Shown here: positions 57,027-64,000 of the stretch, piece after piece | Layout of the letters: each line of letters opens with the position of its first letter | How positions within the stretch are numbered: position 1 is the stretch's first letter | DNA from: Rhodospirillaceae bacterium | GTDB taxonomy: Bacteria > Pseudomonadota > Alphaproteobacteria > Rhodospirillales > Rhodospirillaceae | Assembly: GCA_029245025.1 (NCBI GenBank) | Contig: JAQWQC010000014.1 | Coordinates: forward strand, 1 to 64,000 | Length of the DNA stretch: 64,000 nucleotides | Direction of reading: 5' to 3' | Position numbers and translations under genes: made by a program | The notes under the pieces: model-generated | Database searches by the model: none | Told to the model about the DNA's origin: nothing | Seen by the model: the letters and a program-made list of their open reading frames with translations, nothing else

Positions 57027-57842
57027 TTGAACAATACGACCCAGAATCGAGAGTTTTTGATACCTCATCCTCGCGATGTGGGGGCCGTGAATTGGCGCGG
57101 CATGTGGGAACTTTATATGAAAGAGGTCCGCCGCTTCTCGAAGGTGGCCACTCAGACCGTTGGTGCGCCAATGGTCACCACTTTACTGTTCCTTATCATT
57201 TTTACGTTCGCTTTTGACCGTCCGGCTGTTGCTGGTGTGCCGTTCAATGACTTTCTAGTGCCCGGTCTCATAATGATGTCGATCGTTCAGAACGCGTTTG
57301 CAAACACGTCCTCTTCTATTCTGGTCGCTAAAGTTCAAGGTAATATTGTAGACGTATTAATGCCGCCTCTTAGCGCTGTGGAATTAACGGTCGCTTGGAC
57401 TTTTGGTGCCGTGACGCGCGGCATCGTTGTCGGTATTTCGGCGGCAATTGCCATGTCATTTTTTGCCGATATGCATCTGCACAATCCGTTTCTGATCGTC
57501 TATCACGCCCTAATGGGCGCAGTCTTCATGGCTTGTGGTGGTATTATTGGGGCGATCTGGGCCGATAAGTTTGATCACATGGCAGCAGTGACCAATTTCG
57601 TGATTACACCGCTCACCTTCCTCTCGGGCACGTTCTACACGATTGACCGTTTACCTGAAGGTTTGCGTTTCATTTGCCAGTACAACCCATTTTTCTATGC
57701 CATAGACGGCTTTCGCCATGGGTTTCTTGGTCAGGATTCAACCCAGGTGGGATTGGGAGTAGCGATTACGGGTTTAACCGCGTTGGCAGCACTAACGACT
57801 ACTTATTTGATGCTCAAGAGTGGCTATAAACTCAAGGCCTAG
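57027..57842 (+). CDS. ABC-2 type transporter permease
   Basis: 271 residues from a TTG with GAGGTGAGG upstream. Six membrane helices with the ABC-2 pattern: MKEVRRFSKVATQTVGAPMV, FLVPGLIMMSIVQNAFANTS and FLSGTFYTIDRLPEGLRFI. It resembles the NodJ/DrrB-type permeases that export lipids, sugars or drugs. No ATPase gene is adjacent; in alphaproteobacteria this permease gene commonly stands just before argD, so it presumably pairs with an ATPase elsewhere. The substrate is unknown. Confidence 0.85.
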   Translation: MNNTTQNREFLIPHPRDVGAVNWRGMWELYMKEVRRFSKVATQTVGAPMVTTLLFLIIFTFAFDRPAVAGVPFNDFLVPGLIMMSIVQNAFANTSSSILVAKVQGNIVDVLMPPLSAVELTVAWTFGAVTRGIVVGISAAIAMSFFADMHLHNPFLIVYHALMGAVFMACGGIIGAIWADKFDHMAAVTNFVITPLTFLSGTFYTIDRLPEGLRFICQYNPFFYAIDGFRHGFLGQDSTQVGLGVAITGLTALAALTTTYLMLKSGYKLKA

Positions 57843-57917
57843 GCTGGGTTCTTCCCATTGCTGCTAAGGCCAAATGATTGACAAAATAGGGTTGAGAGCG
57901 ATAAAACGGCTGAACTC

Positions 57918-57949
57918 GGGCGGTCTTTTGGCCGCCCCTTCTATTTTTC
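57918..57949 (+). terminator. Rho-independent terminator after the ABC permease
   Basis: GGGCGGTC (57918-57925) pairs with GGCCGCCC (57930-57937), one wobble, around a TTTT loop, then CTTCTATTTTT. Confidence 0.85.
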
Positions 57950-57992
57950 ACGTCAGAGAAACGTGACTAATGGGCAATAACTAATGTTTCAT

Positions 57993-58030
57993 GCCCCGCG
58001 GACAGGACAGTGCGCGGGGCCTTGTGTTTT
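57993..58030 (+). promoter_or_regulatory. Second strong hairpin in the argD leader
   Basis: GCCCCGCG (57993-58000) pairs perfectly with CGCGGGGC (58013-58020), followed by CTTGTGTTTT, ending about 24 bases before the argD start. It could be a second terminator or an attenuator for argD-argF-hslO. No regulatory partner is identified. Confidence 0.4.
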
Positions 58031-58053
58031 AAGAAAGCGATGAGGGTCAGGCC

Positions 58054-59229
58054 ATGTCGACGCAGGCTGTTATGTCCACTTATGCAAGAACAGACCTTGT
58101 TTTCGAACGGGGTGAAGGGTCGTGGCTGATCTCTGCCGATGGCCAGAGCTTTCTTGATTTTAACAGCGGTATCGCCGTGAGTGCCCTCGGCCACGCTCAC
58201 CCGCATCTGGTAGAGGCGTTGCAAGATCAGGCTGGAAAGTTTTGGCATTGCTCAAACTTGTACCGCATTGATGGTCAGGAAAAATTGGCTCAGCGGCTCA
58301 TCGATGCGTCTTTCGCAGATACGGCGTTCTTCTGCAATTCGGGTGCTGAGGCGTTGGAGTGTGCCATTAAGACAGCGCGGCGGTATCACCAAGCTGGTGG
58401 GCGTCCTGAGAAGTACCGGATCATTACAGCTGATAACGCATTCCATGGTCGGACTTTGGCAACGATTGCAGCAGGTGGGCAGGCTAAACATCTGGATGGT
58501 TTTGCGCCCGTGGTTGATGCCTTTGATCATATTCCTTTTGGCAATCTGAATGAAGCACGGGCAGCGGTCACCGAAGAAACGGCAGCTGTGCTTGTTGAGC
58601 CGGTCCAGGGTGAGGGCGGCTTGGCCGTGGCGACCGACGATTATCTAAAAGGGCTTCGCGCCATGGCCAATGATCATGGATTACTCTTGATTTACGACGA
58701 AGTTCAATGCGGCATGGGCCGGACAGGCAATATGTTTGCCTACGAGAAATCCGGTGTAGCGCCAGATATCATGGCTCTTGCAAAAGCGCTGGGTGGTGGG
58801 TTTCCTGTTGGCGCTTGCTTGGCAACGGCCGAGGCTGCCGAGCACATGGTTCCGGGTACTCATGGATCGACCTTTGGAGGTAACCCGCTCGCGATGGCTG
58901 CCGCAAATGCCGTTCTAGACGTCATGCTGGCTGGGGGGTTCGTGGCCAGAGTGCAAGCGGCTTCGAAGAAGTTGCGCTCCGGTTTAGATGGCCTTGTTGC
59001 GAACAATGAGAGTGTGTTTGAAGGTGTGCGCGGCAGGGGACTCATGCTTGGGCTTAAGTGCCACGTCCCGAATGGTGATGTCGTAAATGCGCTTATTGAC
59101 CAGCATATGCTTACGGTTGTCGCGGGCGATAATGTTGTTCGGCTTCTTCCCCCTTTGACGGTATCTAATGAAGACATTGAATTGGCTTTAGCTAAGTTGG
59201 ACGCAGCTGCAAAAGTGCTGGCGGGTTGA
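58054..59229 (+). CDS. argD: Acetylornithine aminotransferase
   Basis: 391 residues, GAGGG seven bases upstream of the ATG. PLP-dependent step in arginine synthesis (acetylornithine to the semialdehyde); the same enzyme often serves lysine synthesis as the succinyl-DAP transaminase. Class III motifs are present: [17 protein letters not shown] (about 91), [14 protein letters not shown] (about 210) and the PLP-lysine [14 protein letters not shown] (about 244). It is one base from argF, so they form an operon with hslO. Confidence 0.95.
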   Translation: MSTQAVMSTYARTDLVFERGEGSWLISADGQSFLDFNSGIAVSALGHAHPHLVEALQDQAGKFWHCSNLYRIDGQEKLAQRLIDASFADTAFFCNSGAEALECAIKTARRYHQAGGRPEKYRIITADNAFHGRTLATIAAGGQAKHLDGFAPVVDAFDHIPFGNLNEARAAVTEETAAVLVEPVQGEGGLAVATDDYLKGLRAMANDHGLLLIYDEVQCGMGRTGNMFAYEKSGVAPDIMALAKALGGGFPVGACLATAEAAEHMVPGTHGSTFGGNPLAMAAANAVLDVMLAGGFVARVQAASKKLRSGLDGLVANNESVFEGVRGRGLMLGLKCHVPNGDVVNALIDQHMLTVVAGDNVVRLLPPLTVSNEDIELALAKLDAAAKVLAG

Positions 59230-59230
59230 T

Positions 59231-60142
59231 ATGTCAAGCGCGCTGAAACATTTTCTCGACTTAGATGTCGTTGATAAGGTGACGTTAAGGGAGATTCTTG
59301 ATCTTGGTGTTGCTTCGAAAGCGGCTGCCCCATCGAGCAGAAGCGACGGGCCGCTGGTTGGCAAGACGCTCGCTATGATGTTTGAAAAACCATCGACCAG
59401 GACGCGCGTGTCTTTCGAAGTGGGTATGAAGCAACTCGGTGGTGAGGTTGTTGTTCTTTCCCAGCATGAAACACAGTTTGGACATGGAGAAACAATCGCT
59501 GATACGGCGCGGGTCTTATCTCGGTTTGTGGATGTTATTATGCTTCGAACCGATGACCCGCAAAAACTCGCCGACCTAGCCGAATATGCGACTGTGCCGG
59601 TCATTAATGGCCTGACTGATTTATCTCATCCGTGTCAATTGATGGCCGACGTTATGACGTTTGAGCAGCATCGTGGACCGATTGCCGGACGCACTGTCGC
59701 ATATAGCGGCGATGGTAATAACGTCGTCAACAGCCTCATACATGCGGCGACACAGTTTGATTTCAATTTGCGATTGGCCTGTCCCGATTCTTTGCGGCCC
59801 GACCCTGCAATTCTGCGGTGGGCGATAGAATGTGGCGCGGATGTTACGGTGACAGATGATACGTTGGAGGCTGTCGACCAGGCAGATTGTGTGGTGACGG
59901 ACACCTGGGTCTCAATGCACAACAAAGCGGAAAGCCGAGTGCAGTTGCTGACTCCCTATAGGGTCACCCAAGAAGTTATGGGGCATGCCAAGGATGATGC
60001 GCTCTTTATGCATTGCTTGCCGGCCCATCGCGGCGATGAGGTTGTTGACGAAGTAATAGATGGTCGCTGGTCTGTCGTGTGGGATGAGGCGGAGAATCGA
60101 CTGCACGCGCAAAAAGGTATCCTGCAGTGGTGCCTAAGCTGA
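59231..60142 (+). CDS. argF: Ornithine carbamoyltransferase
   Basis: 303 residues. Makes citrulline from ornithine and carbamoyl phosphate. The carbamoyl-phosphate motif [14 protein letters not shown] (about 51), LTDLSHPCQ (about 126), the ornithine-binding SMHNKAE and the [11 protein letters not shown] motif (about 259) are all intact. It follows argD by one base and precedes hslO by 10 bases, the standard alphaproteobacterial order. Confidence 0.96.
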   Translation: MSSALKHFLDLDVVDKVTLREILDLGVASKAAAPSSRSDGPLVGKTLAMMFEKPSTRTRVSFEVGMKQLGGEVVVLSQHETQFGHGETIADTARVLSRFVDVIMLRTDDPQKLADLAEYATVPVINGLTDLSHPCQLMADVMTFEQHRGPIAGRTVAYSGDGNNVVNSLIHAATQFDFNLRLACPDSLRPDPAILRWAIECGADVTVTDDTLEAVDQADCVVTDTWVSMHNKAESRVQLLTPYRVTQEVMGHAKDDALFMHCLPAHRGDEVVDEVIDGRWSVVWDEAENRLHAQKGILQWCLS

Positions 60143-60152
60143 CTCTGACCCC

Positions 60153-61127
60153 ATGACTAAGAGTCCAATTGATCAACAGTCTGGCGTAAGTCAGCCCTTT
60201 CTGCTCTATGACGGCGCCGTGCGAGGCCGCATTGTGCGGCTGAATGGTGTCGCGGATACAGTTCTTCGGGGGCACCATGACTATCCAGATGATGTTACAA
60301 AAATTCTAGGTGAGTCCATGGCCGCTGCTGCTGCACTGGCGGATGGCCTTAAATTTGAGGGCTCTTTCACGCTTCAAATACAGGGTGATGGTCCGGTTCA
60401 TATGTTGGTTACCGATATTACAAGCGATCGAGTGATGCGGGGGTGTGCCAAGTTTCATGAGGATGAACTCGCAACTTTAAAAAGCGGTCGTGACACGGCT
60501 GTGTCGCTCTTGGATGTGCTAGGAACAGGTCACATTGCGTTTACAGTGGACCAGGGGGCGGATATGGAGCGCTACCAGGGCATTATCGAGCTTGCCGGCA
60601 CATCAATTGGTGACTGTGTTCATCAATACTTCCAGCAGTCAGAACAGTTGGAGACAGCCATTAAGATTGTTTCTGGTCGGACCGATCCAAACGTTTCTGA
60701 CTCACCCTGGCAGGCTGCTGCATTAATGGTTCAAAGAATGCCAGTTGAAGGTGGTTGTGCGCCAACTGACGAAGACGAGGATGCGTGGCGTGCGGCGGTT
60801 ATTCTTATGAGTAGTGTTTCAAATGAAGAATTGCTGAACCCCTCATTAACTGAGGAAGATGTTCTGAGCCGCCTATACGGAACAGTTGGTGGTAGATTAC
60901 TTGATCGTCGCGACCTTACGGCTGGCTGCCGGTGTTCGCGCGCAAGGTCTGCGAAGATACTGGCATCTTTCCCAATGGATGAAATTTTATCCATGGCGGA
61001 AAACGGCAAAGTTTCAATGACCTGCGAATTCTGCGAATCAAATTTTCAATTCACCGAGAATGAGCTTTCTGCAGTGAAAGAATCGTCGTCAGGTGAATTC
61101 GATTCTGTGCAGGGGATTAGCCAATAG
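60153..61127 (+). CDS. hslO: Redox-regulated chaperone Hsp33
   Basis: 324 residues. Cytosolic holdase switched on by oxidation. The N-terminal Hsp33 domain is clear (VADTVLRGHHDYP, MAAAAALADGLKFEGSFTLQ). The zinc-binding redox switch at the C-terminus has CRC and CEFC (TAGCRCSR and MTCEFCESNFQ), the family's CxC and CxxC pairs. Last gene of argD-argF-hslO; its end is 2 bases from the convergent trkH. Confidence 0.94.
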   Translation: MTKSPIDQQSGVSQPFLLYDGAVRGRIVRLNGVADTVLRGHHDYPDDVTKILGESMAAAAALADGLKFEGSFTLQIQGDGPVHMLVTDITSDRVMRGCAKFHEDELATLKSGRDTAVSLLDVLGTGHIAFTVDQGADMERYQGIIELAGTSIGDCVHQYFQQSEQLETAIKIVSGRTDPNVSDSPWQAAALMVQRMPVEGGCAPTDEDEDAWRAAVILMSSVSNEELLNPSLTEEDVLSRLYGTVGGRLLDRRDLTAGCRCSRARSAKILASFPMDEILSMAENGKVSMTCEFCESNFQFTENELSAVKESSSGEFDSVQGISQ

Positions 61128-61129
61128 GG

Positions 61130-62578
61130 CTAACCGCGCCAAAACCTCGGAAGAACCAGCACCAACACCGTATACAGTTCCAGGCGTCCGAGAAGCATTC
61201 CTAGAGCCAATAGCCATTTAGCGGCATCTGGCAGGGGGGCGTAGGTTCCTGCTGGACCTATTGTGGTGCCAAGACCGGGACCCACATTAGAGACCGCGCT
61301 GGCAGCGCCCGAAAACGCTGTGATGAAATCAAGACCGAGGGCGGCAAGCGCTATCGCCAACAGGCAAACGGTCAAAGCATATAGATAGAAAAAGCCCATC
61401 ACCGAGGTTGCGACAGAGTCATTAATGGGTCGTTTGTTGAAGTAAGGCGTAAAGACGCCGTGGGGCTGAAGCAGTTGACGAAGTTGTACCCGAGCTACTT
61501 CAAAAAGTACTTGGAATCTAAATATTTTAATTCCGCATGTGGTTGAGCCTGCGCAGCCACCTACAAACATAAGCATGAATAGAACAACGACGACGAGGCC
61601 ACCCCATTGTCCAAAATCGGCTGTCGCATACCCGGTACCGGTGATGACTGATACTGTATTAAATGCTGCGTACCTTGCAGCTGCCAGTGGAGCGTAGGTG
61701 TCAGTAAAAACGAGGTAGCTCGCTATAATGCTAATGAATACCACTAGGACACCGATAAACCACTGTACCTGTGTATCATTCCACAGGTCATCGGCGCGGC
61801 CGCGCAAGACCTGGAAATAAAGTAAGAACGGGATGCCACCGACGATCATACCCATCGTTGCAATGGTATCTATGGCCGCGCTGTCGAAATAACCAATGGA
61901 CGCGTCGTGGGTCGAGTAGCCCCCAGTGGCGATGGTCGTCATGGCATGCGTTGTAGCGTCAAGGCCTCCCATGCCAGCTAGCCAATATAAGGCCGCCCAG
62001 AGCGCGGTTAGTCCGATGAAAACAAGCACAAGTGCAGCGGCCAACTGGGTTGCGCGGGGCAAGAATTTTTCCTGCGCCTCGAAGCCCTCAACCTTGAACA
62101 TTTGCATACCACCAACTTTGAGCATGGGCAGTATGGTGAGGGCCATAAGGATGATGCCGAGCCCACCGAGCCACTGCAGAATGCCACGCCAGAGCAGGAG
62201 TCCGGGTGGCGCTTGATCCAGACCAGTGATCACCGTGGCGCCCGTTGTGGTGATGCCAGACATCGCTTCGAAGAACGCATCTGTAAAAGAGAGGCGGAAA
62301 TCCGAAATCATAAACGGCACGGATGCGAATGCTGGAAGTACGATCCAGGATAATGTGGTGAGCAGGAAGGCTTGCCGTAACGTGAGTGTGACTTCACCTG
62401 TTCGGGTGGTCATAACGGTTGCGGCACCGACAAAAAGTGTAAATGCGGCGGATACAGCAAAGGCCGCCCAGTCTGGATTCCCTAAAAGCAAATCTACTAT
62501 TGCAGGGATACCCATGCCTACAGCCAAAACAATTAACAATAGTCCAAGGACGAGAAAGACAGGCCTAAGGTCGATCAT
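61130..62578 (-). CDS. trkH: Potassium uptake protein TrkH/TrkG family
   Basis: 482 residues, about ten membrane helices and the repeated pore-loop pattern of the Trk/Ktr/HKT family: MSGITTTGATVITGLDQ (loop 1), IATGGYSTHDASIGY (loop 2), ITGTGYATADFGQWG (loop 3) and SNVGPGLGTTIGPAG (loop 4). It moves K+ into the cell with TrkA, which is not in the window. The start at 62578 gives a good first helix. Confidence 0.93.
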   Translation of the reverse strand: MIDLRPVFLVLGLLLIVLAVGMGIPAIVDLLLGNPDWAAFAVSAAFTLFVGAATVMTTRTGEVTLTLRQAFLLTTLSWIVLPAFASVPFMISDFRLSFTDAFFEAMSGITTTGATVITGLDQAPPGLLLWRGILQWLGGLGIILMALTILPMLKVGGMQMFKVEGFEAQEKFLPRATQLAAALVLVFIGLTALWAALYWLAGMGGLDATTHAMTTIATGGYSTHDASIGYFDSAAIDTIATMGMIVGGIPFLLYFQVLRGRADDLWNDTQVQWFIGVLVVFISIIASYLVFTDTYAPLAAARYAAFNTVSVITGTGYATADFGQWGGLVVVVLFMLMFVGGCAGSTTCGIKIFRFQVLFEVARVQLRQLLQPHGVFTPYFNKRPINDSVATSVMGFFYLYALTVCLLAIALAALGLDFITAFSGAASAVSNVGPGLGTTIGPAGTYAPLPDAAKWLLALGMLLGRLELYTVLVLVLPRFWRG

Positions 62579-62718
62579 AACTGTCTTGGCCCTGTAGCCA
62601 ATGGTTCATGGGCGGGCTCTAATATGTGCACCACAGTAACTGTCGAAGCACCATCATACCCCACCTCAGCACCGTTCAAAAGGCCTCCGGGCAGGATGAA
62701 ATTTAGTTAGACCTGGAT

Positions 62719-63357
62719 TTATGTCTTGCCAATAAAGGCAAGAAACTCGCGTCGCGTGGACGGATCATCCCGGAATGCACCGAGCATTGTGCTAGTCACC
62801 ATTGTTACATCAGGTTTATGGACGCCACGAGTACTCATGCATTCATGGTTACCCTCAACCACGACGGCCACACCCTTTGGTGCTAACACATCGTTTATGG
62901 TTTTTGCGATTTGAGCCGTCATCTTTTCCTGGATTTGTAGCCGTTTTGCATAGGCTTCTGCGACACGCGCTAACTTAGAAATGCCTACGACCCGATTATT
63001 AGGAAGGTACGCTATATGTGCTTTGCCAATGATGGGAACCATGTGGTGTTCGCAGTGAGACTCATAGTCTATATCGCGTAGCACCACCATTTCGTCATAG
63101 CCTTCAGTCTCTTCGAATGTAGTCCTTAAGATTGATTCGGGATCCTGCCAGTATCCGGCAAAGAATTCTTTGTAGGACCTCGCGACGCGGTCCGGTGTGC
63201 CAAGTAGGCCCTCGCGGTCTGGGTCATCGCCCGCCCATTTAATCAAGGTGCGGACCGCTTCTTCCGCCTCAGTTTGAGTCGGCCGATCCATTGCGCTTTT
63301 GCGGTCCCCATGGTCACGAGGCGCGTTCTCCATAAATCCATGGCGGCGTTGGGTCAT
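62719..63357 (-). CDS. folE: GTP cyclohydrolase I
   Basis: 212 residues from the ATG at 63357 ([16 protein letters not shown]), which has AAAGGGA seven bases upstream; the longer start at 63411 has no such site. Converts GTP to dihydroneopterin triphosphate for folate synthesis. Seen: the zinc-binding [20 protein letters not shown] (about 96-115), VGISKLARV and [18 protein letters not shown]. The 100-base leader holds two direct repeats and a small hairpin. Confidence 0.95.
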   Translation of the reverse strand: MTQRRHGFMENAPRDHGDRKSAMDRPTQTEAEEAVRTLIKWAGDDPDREGLLGTPDRVARSYKEFFAGYWQDPESILRTTFEETEGYDEMVVLRDIDYESHCEHHMVPIIGKAHIAYLPNNRVVGISKLARVAEAYAKRLQIQEKMTAQIAKTINDVLAPKGVAVVVEGNHECMSTRGVHKPDVTMVTSTMLGAFRDDPSTRREFLAFIGKT

Positions 63358-63376
63358 GTCTTGTCCCTTTGAATGA

Positions 63377-63394
63377 GCGCATTCCTTGATGCGC
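63377..63394 (-). promoter_or_regulatory. Small hairpin just upstream of the folE ribosome-binding site
   Basis: GCGCAT (63377-63382) and ATGCGC (63389-63394) form a perfect 6-bp stem with a 6-base loop, 20 bases before the folE start. It could influence translation; no known riboswitch consensus is recognised. Confidence 0.35.
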
Positions 63395-63413
63395 TTTCTT
63401 GTATGTTCCAAGT

Positions 63414-63433
63414 GTACGTAATTAGTACGTAAT
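63414..63433 (-). repeat. Tandem 9-bp repeats with 11-bp spacing upstream of folE
   Basis: On the plus strand GTACGTAAT occurs at 63414-63422 and 63425-63433, one helical turn apart, and each is near-palindromic. This is a typical layout for a dimeric or cooperative regulator site in the folE promoter. Confidence 0.45.
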
Positions 63434-63457
63434 CACCAGCCCTACGGATCAATAGGT

Positions 63458-63850
63458 CTAGTTGACGACCGCAGAATCGTAAGGGCTATCTAAGGAAAAG
63501 GCCGGAATTTCAACGTCGAATCGCTCACCCTGAGCGCTCTCCATTTCGTAGGATCCAACCATAATGCCCGAGGGTGTGGGGAGTGGGGTGCCACTGGTGT
63601 ATTCAAAGCAATCACCTGGATTGAGAACAGGCTGCTCGCCAATAACTCCAGGGCCCTTGACTTCCTGTAGCCGGCCAAGTTTGTCAGTAATGCGCCAGTG
63701 TCGCTTGAGAAGTTGCACAGTTTCGTCGCCGACGTTCTCAATATTGACCCTGTATGCCCATACGTATCGCTCTTCGTCTGGCTCTGATTGTTCGTCCAAG
63801 TAAAAGGGTTGAACGGTGATGATAATTGAGCGGGTCGTTTTTTCGTACAT
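63458..63850 (-). CDS. apaG: ApaG (Co2+/Mg2+ efflux-associated) protein
   Basis: 130 residues, single fibronectin-III-like ApaG domain. Seen: [25 protein letters not shown] (in two pieces, about 29-53), [17 protein letters not shown] (about 64-80) and [20 protein letters not shown] (about 84-103). The function is not well defined; it is linked to Co2+ resistance and Mg2+ efflux phenotypes in enterobacteria. Neighbouring metZ and apaG are common in alphaproteobacteria. Confidence 0.93.
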   Translation of the reverse strand: MYEKTTRSIIITVQPFYLDEQSEPDEERYVWAYRVNIENVGDETVQLLKRHWRITDKLGRLQEVKGPGVIGEQPVLNPGDCFEYTSGTPLPTPSGIMVGSYEMESAQGERFDVEIPAFSLDSPYDSAVVN

Positions 63851-63949
63851 TCTATAACCGGTCGCTAATTGAAAAGGGATAAGGGCGCCGCGGGCTAGAG
63901 TTTATCATAGGCTAGCTTATAGGCCACAACCACTTTCTCAGACGATACC

Positions 63950-64000
63950 TTAGTTAGCGAGGGCTTGATCTAAATCTGCGATGAGGTCGTCTGCGAATTC
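63950..64000 (-). CDS. C-terminal end of a MetZ-like (Cys/Met metabolism PLP) enzyme, partial
   Basis: Only 16 codons and a TAA are visible: EFADDLIADLDQALAN. Such endings occur at the C-terminus of O-succinylhomoserine sulfhydrylase/cystathionine gamma-synthase-type enzymes, and this gene is the usual neighbour upstream of apaG in alphaproteobacteria. Identity rests mostly on context. Confidence 0.45.
   Translation of the reverse strand, partial: EFADDLIADLDQALAN

Overview
The window reads as a chromosomal segment of an alphaproteobacterium, probably Rhodospirillales-like and plausibly marine (inference). Evidence for this: rnhB next to a CcrM-type GANTC methyltransferase; ETF-QO divergent from a uracil-DNA glycosylase; ftsEX beside a DUF4175/TIGR02302 protein; argH-lptM-lysA divergent from tlpA; etfBA with a PduO-type adenosyltransferase; and argD-argF-hslO. 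All 64 kb is chromosomal in character. I see one insertion sequence, one tRNA, no rRNA and no CRISPR array.

Layout. 1-9.1 kb holds the end of a TonB-dependent receptor, a PQQ/cytochrome c dehydrogenase, and a tightly coupled run of exported proteins (CHRD, an unrecognised 404-aa protein, DUF1592-type, DUF1552, and a PF03640 repeat protein). 9.1-11.7 kb holds an MFS gene whose 3' end is overwritten by an IS with imperfect terminal inverted repeats, then tRNA-Gln. 11.7-21.7 kb is housekeeping: a DsbD/ScsB-like reductase, ispE, a TPR protein, ETF-QO, UDG, moaB, a TIGR04282/TIGR04283 glycosyltransferase pair and rnhB. 22-33 kb holds ccrM, two divergent MFS genes, a decayed patch, a methyltransferase with a YcnI-like protein, a class II aldolase and B12-dependent nrdJ. 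33-43 kb holds plsC, a DUF218 gene, ftsX, ftsE, a broken zinc-ribbon/DUF3426 gene, DUF4175, lysA, lptM, argH and tlpA. 43-53 kb is an envelope and flavoprotein block: two GT39 + PAP2 pairs on opposite strands flank hbd-etfA-etfB-adenosyltransferase and lptG. 53-56.4 kb is a compact cluster of two alpha/beta hydrolases with histidine at the nucleophile elbow, a type III polyketide synthase and an isoprenylcysteine-type methyltransferase. 56.4-64 kb holds recX, an ABC permease, argD-argF-hslO, trkH, folE, apaG and the last codons of a metZ-like gene.

How the genes fit together. EtfA/EtfB, ETF-QO and the hydroxyacyl-CoA dehydrogenase form a fatty-acid oxidation and electron-delivery set. NrdJ and the PduO-type enzyme share adenosylcobalamin. 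argH, argD and argF belong to arginine synthesis and lysA to lysine synthesis. The GT39/PAP2/LptG/PlsC genes concern the envelope. The least understood parts are the 3.1-9.0 kb exported operon and the hydrolase-PKS-methyltransferase cluster. Three stretches carry broken genes: 26.2-26.9, 36.2-37.4 and 52.7-53.05 kb.
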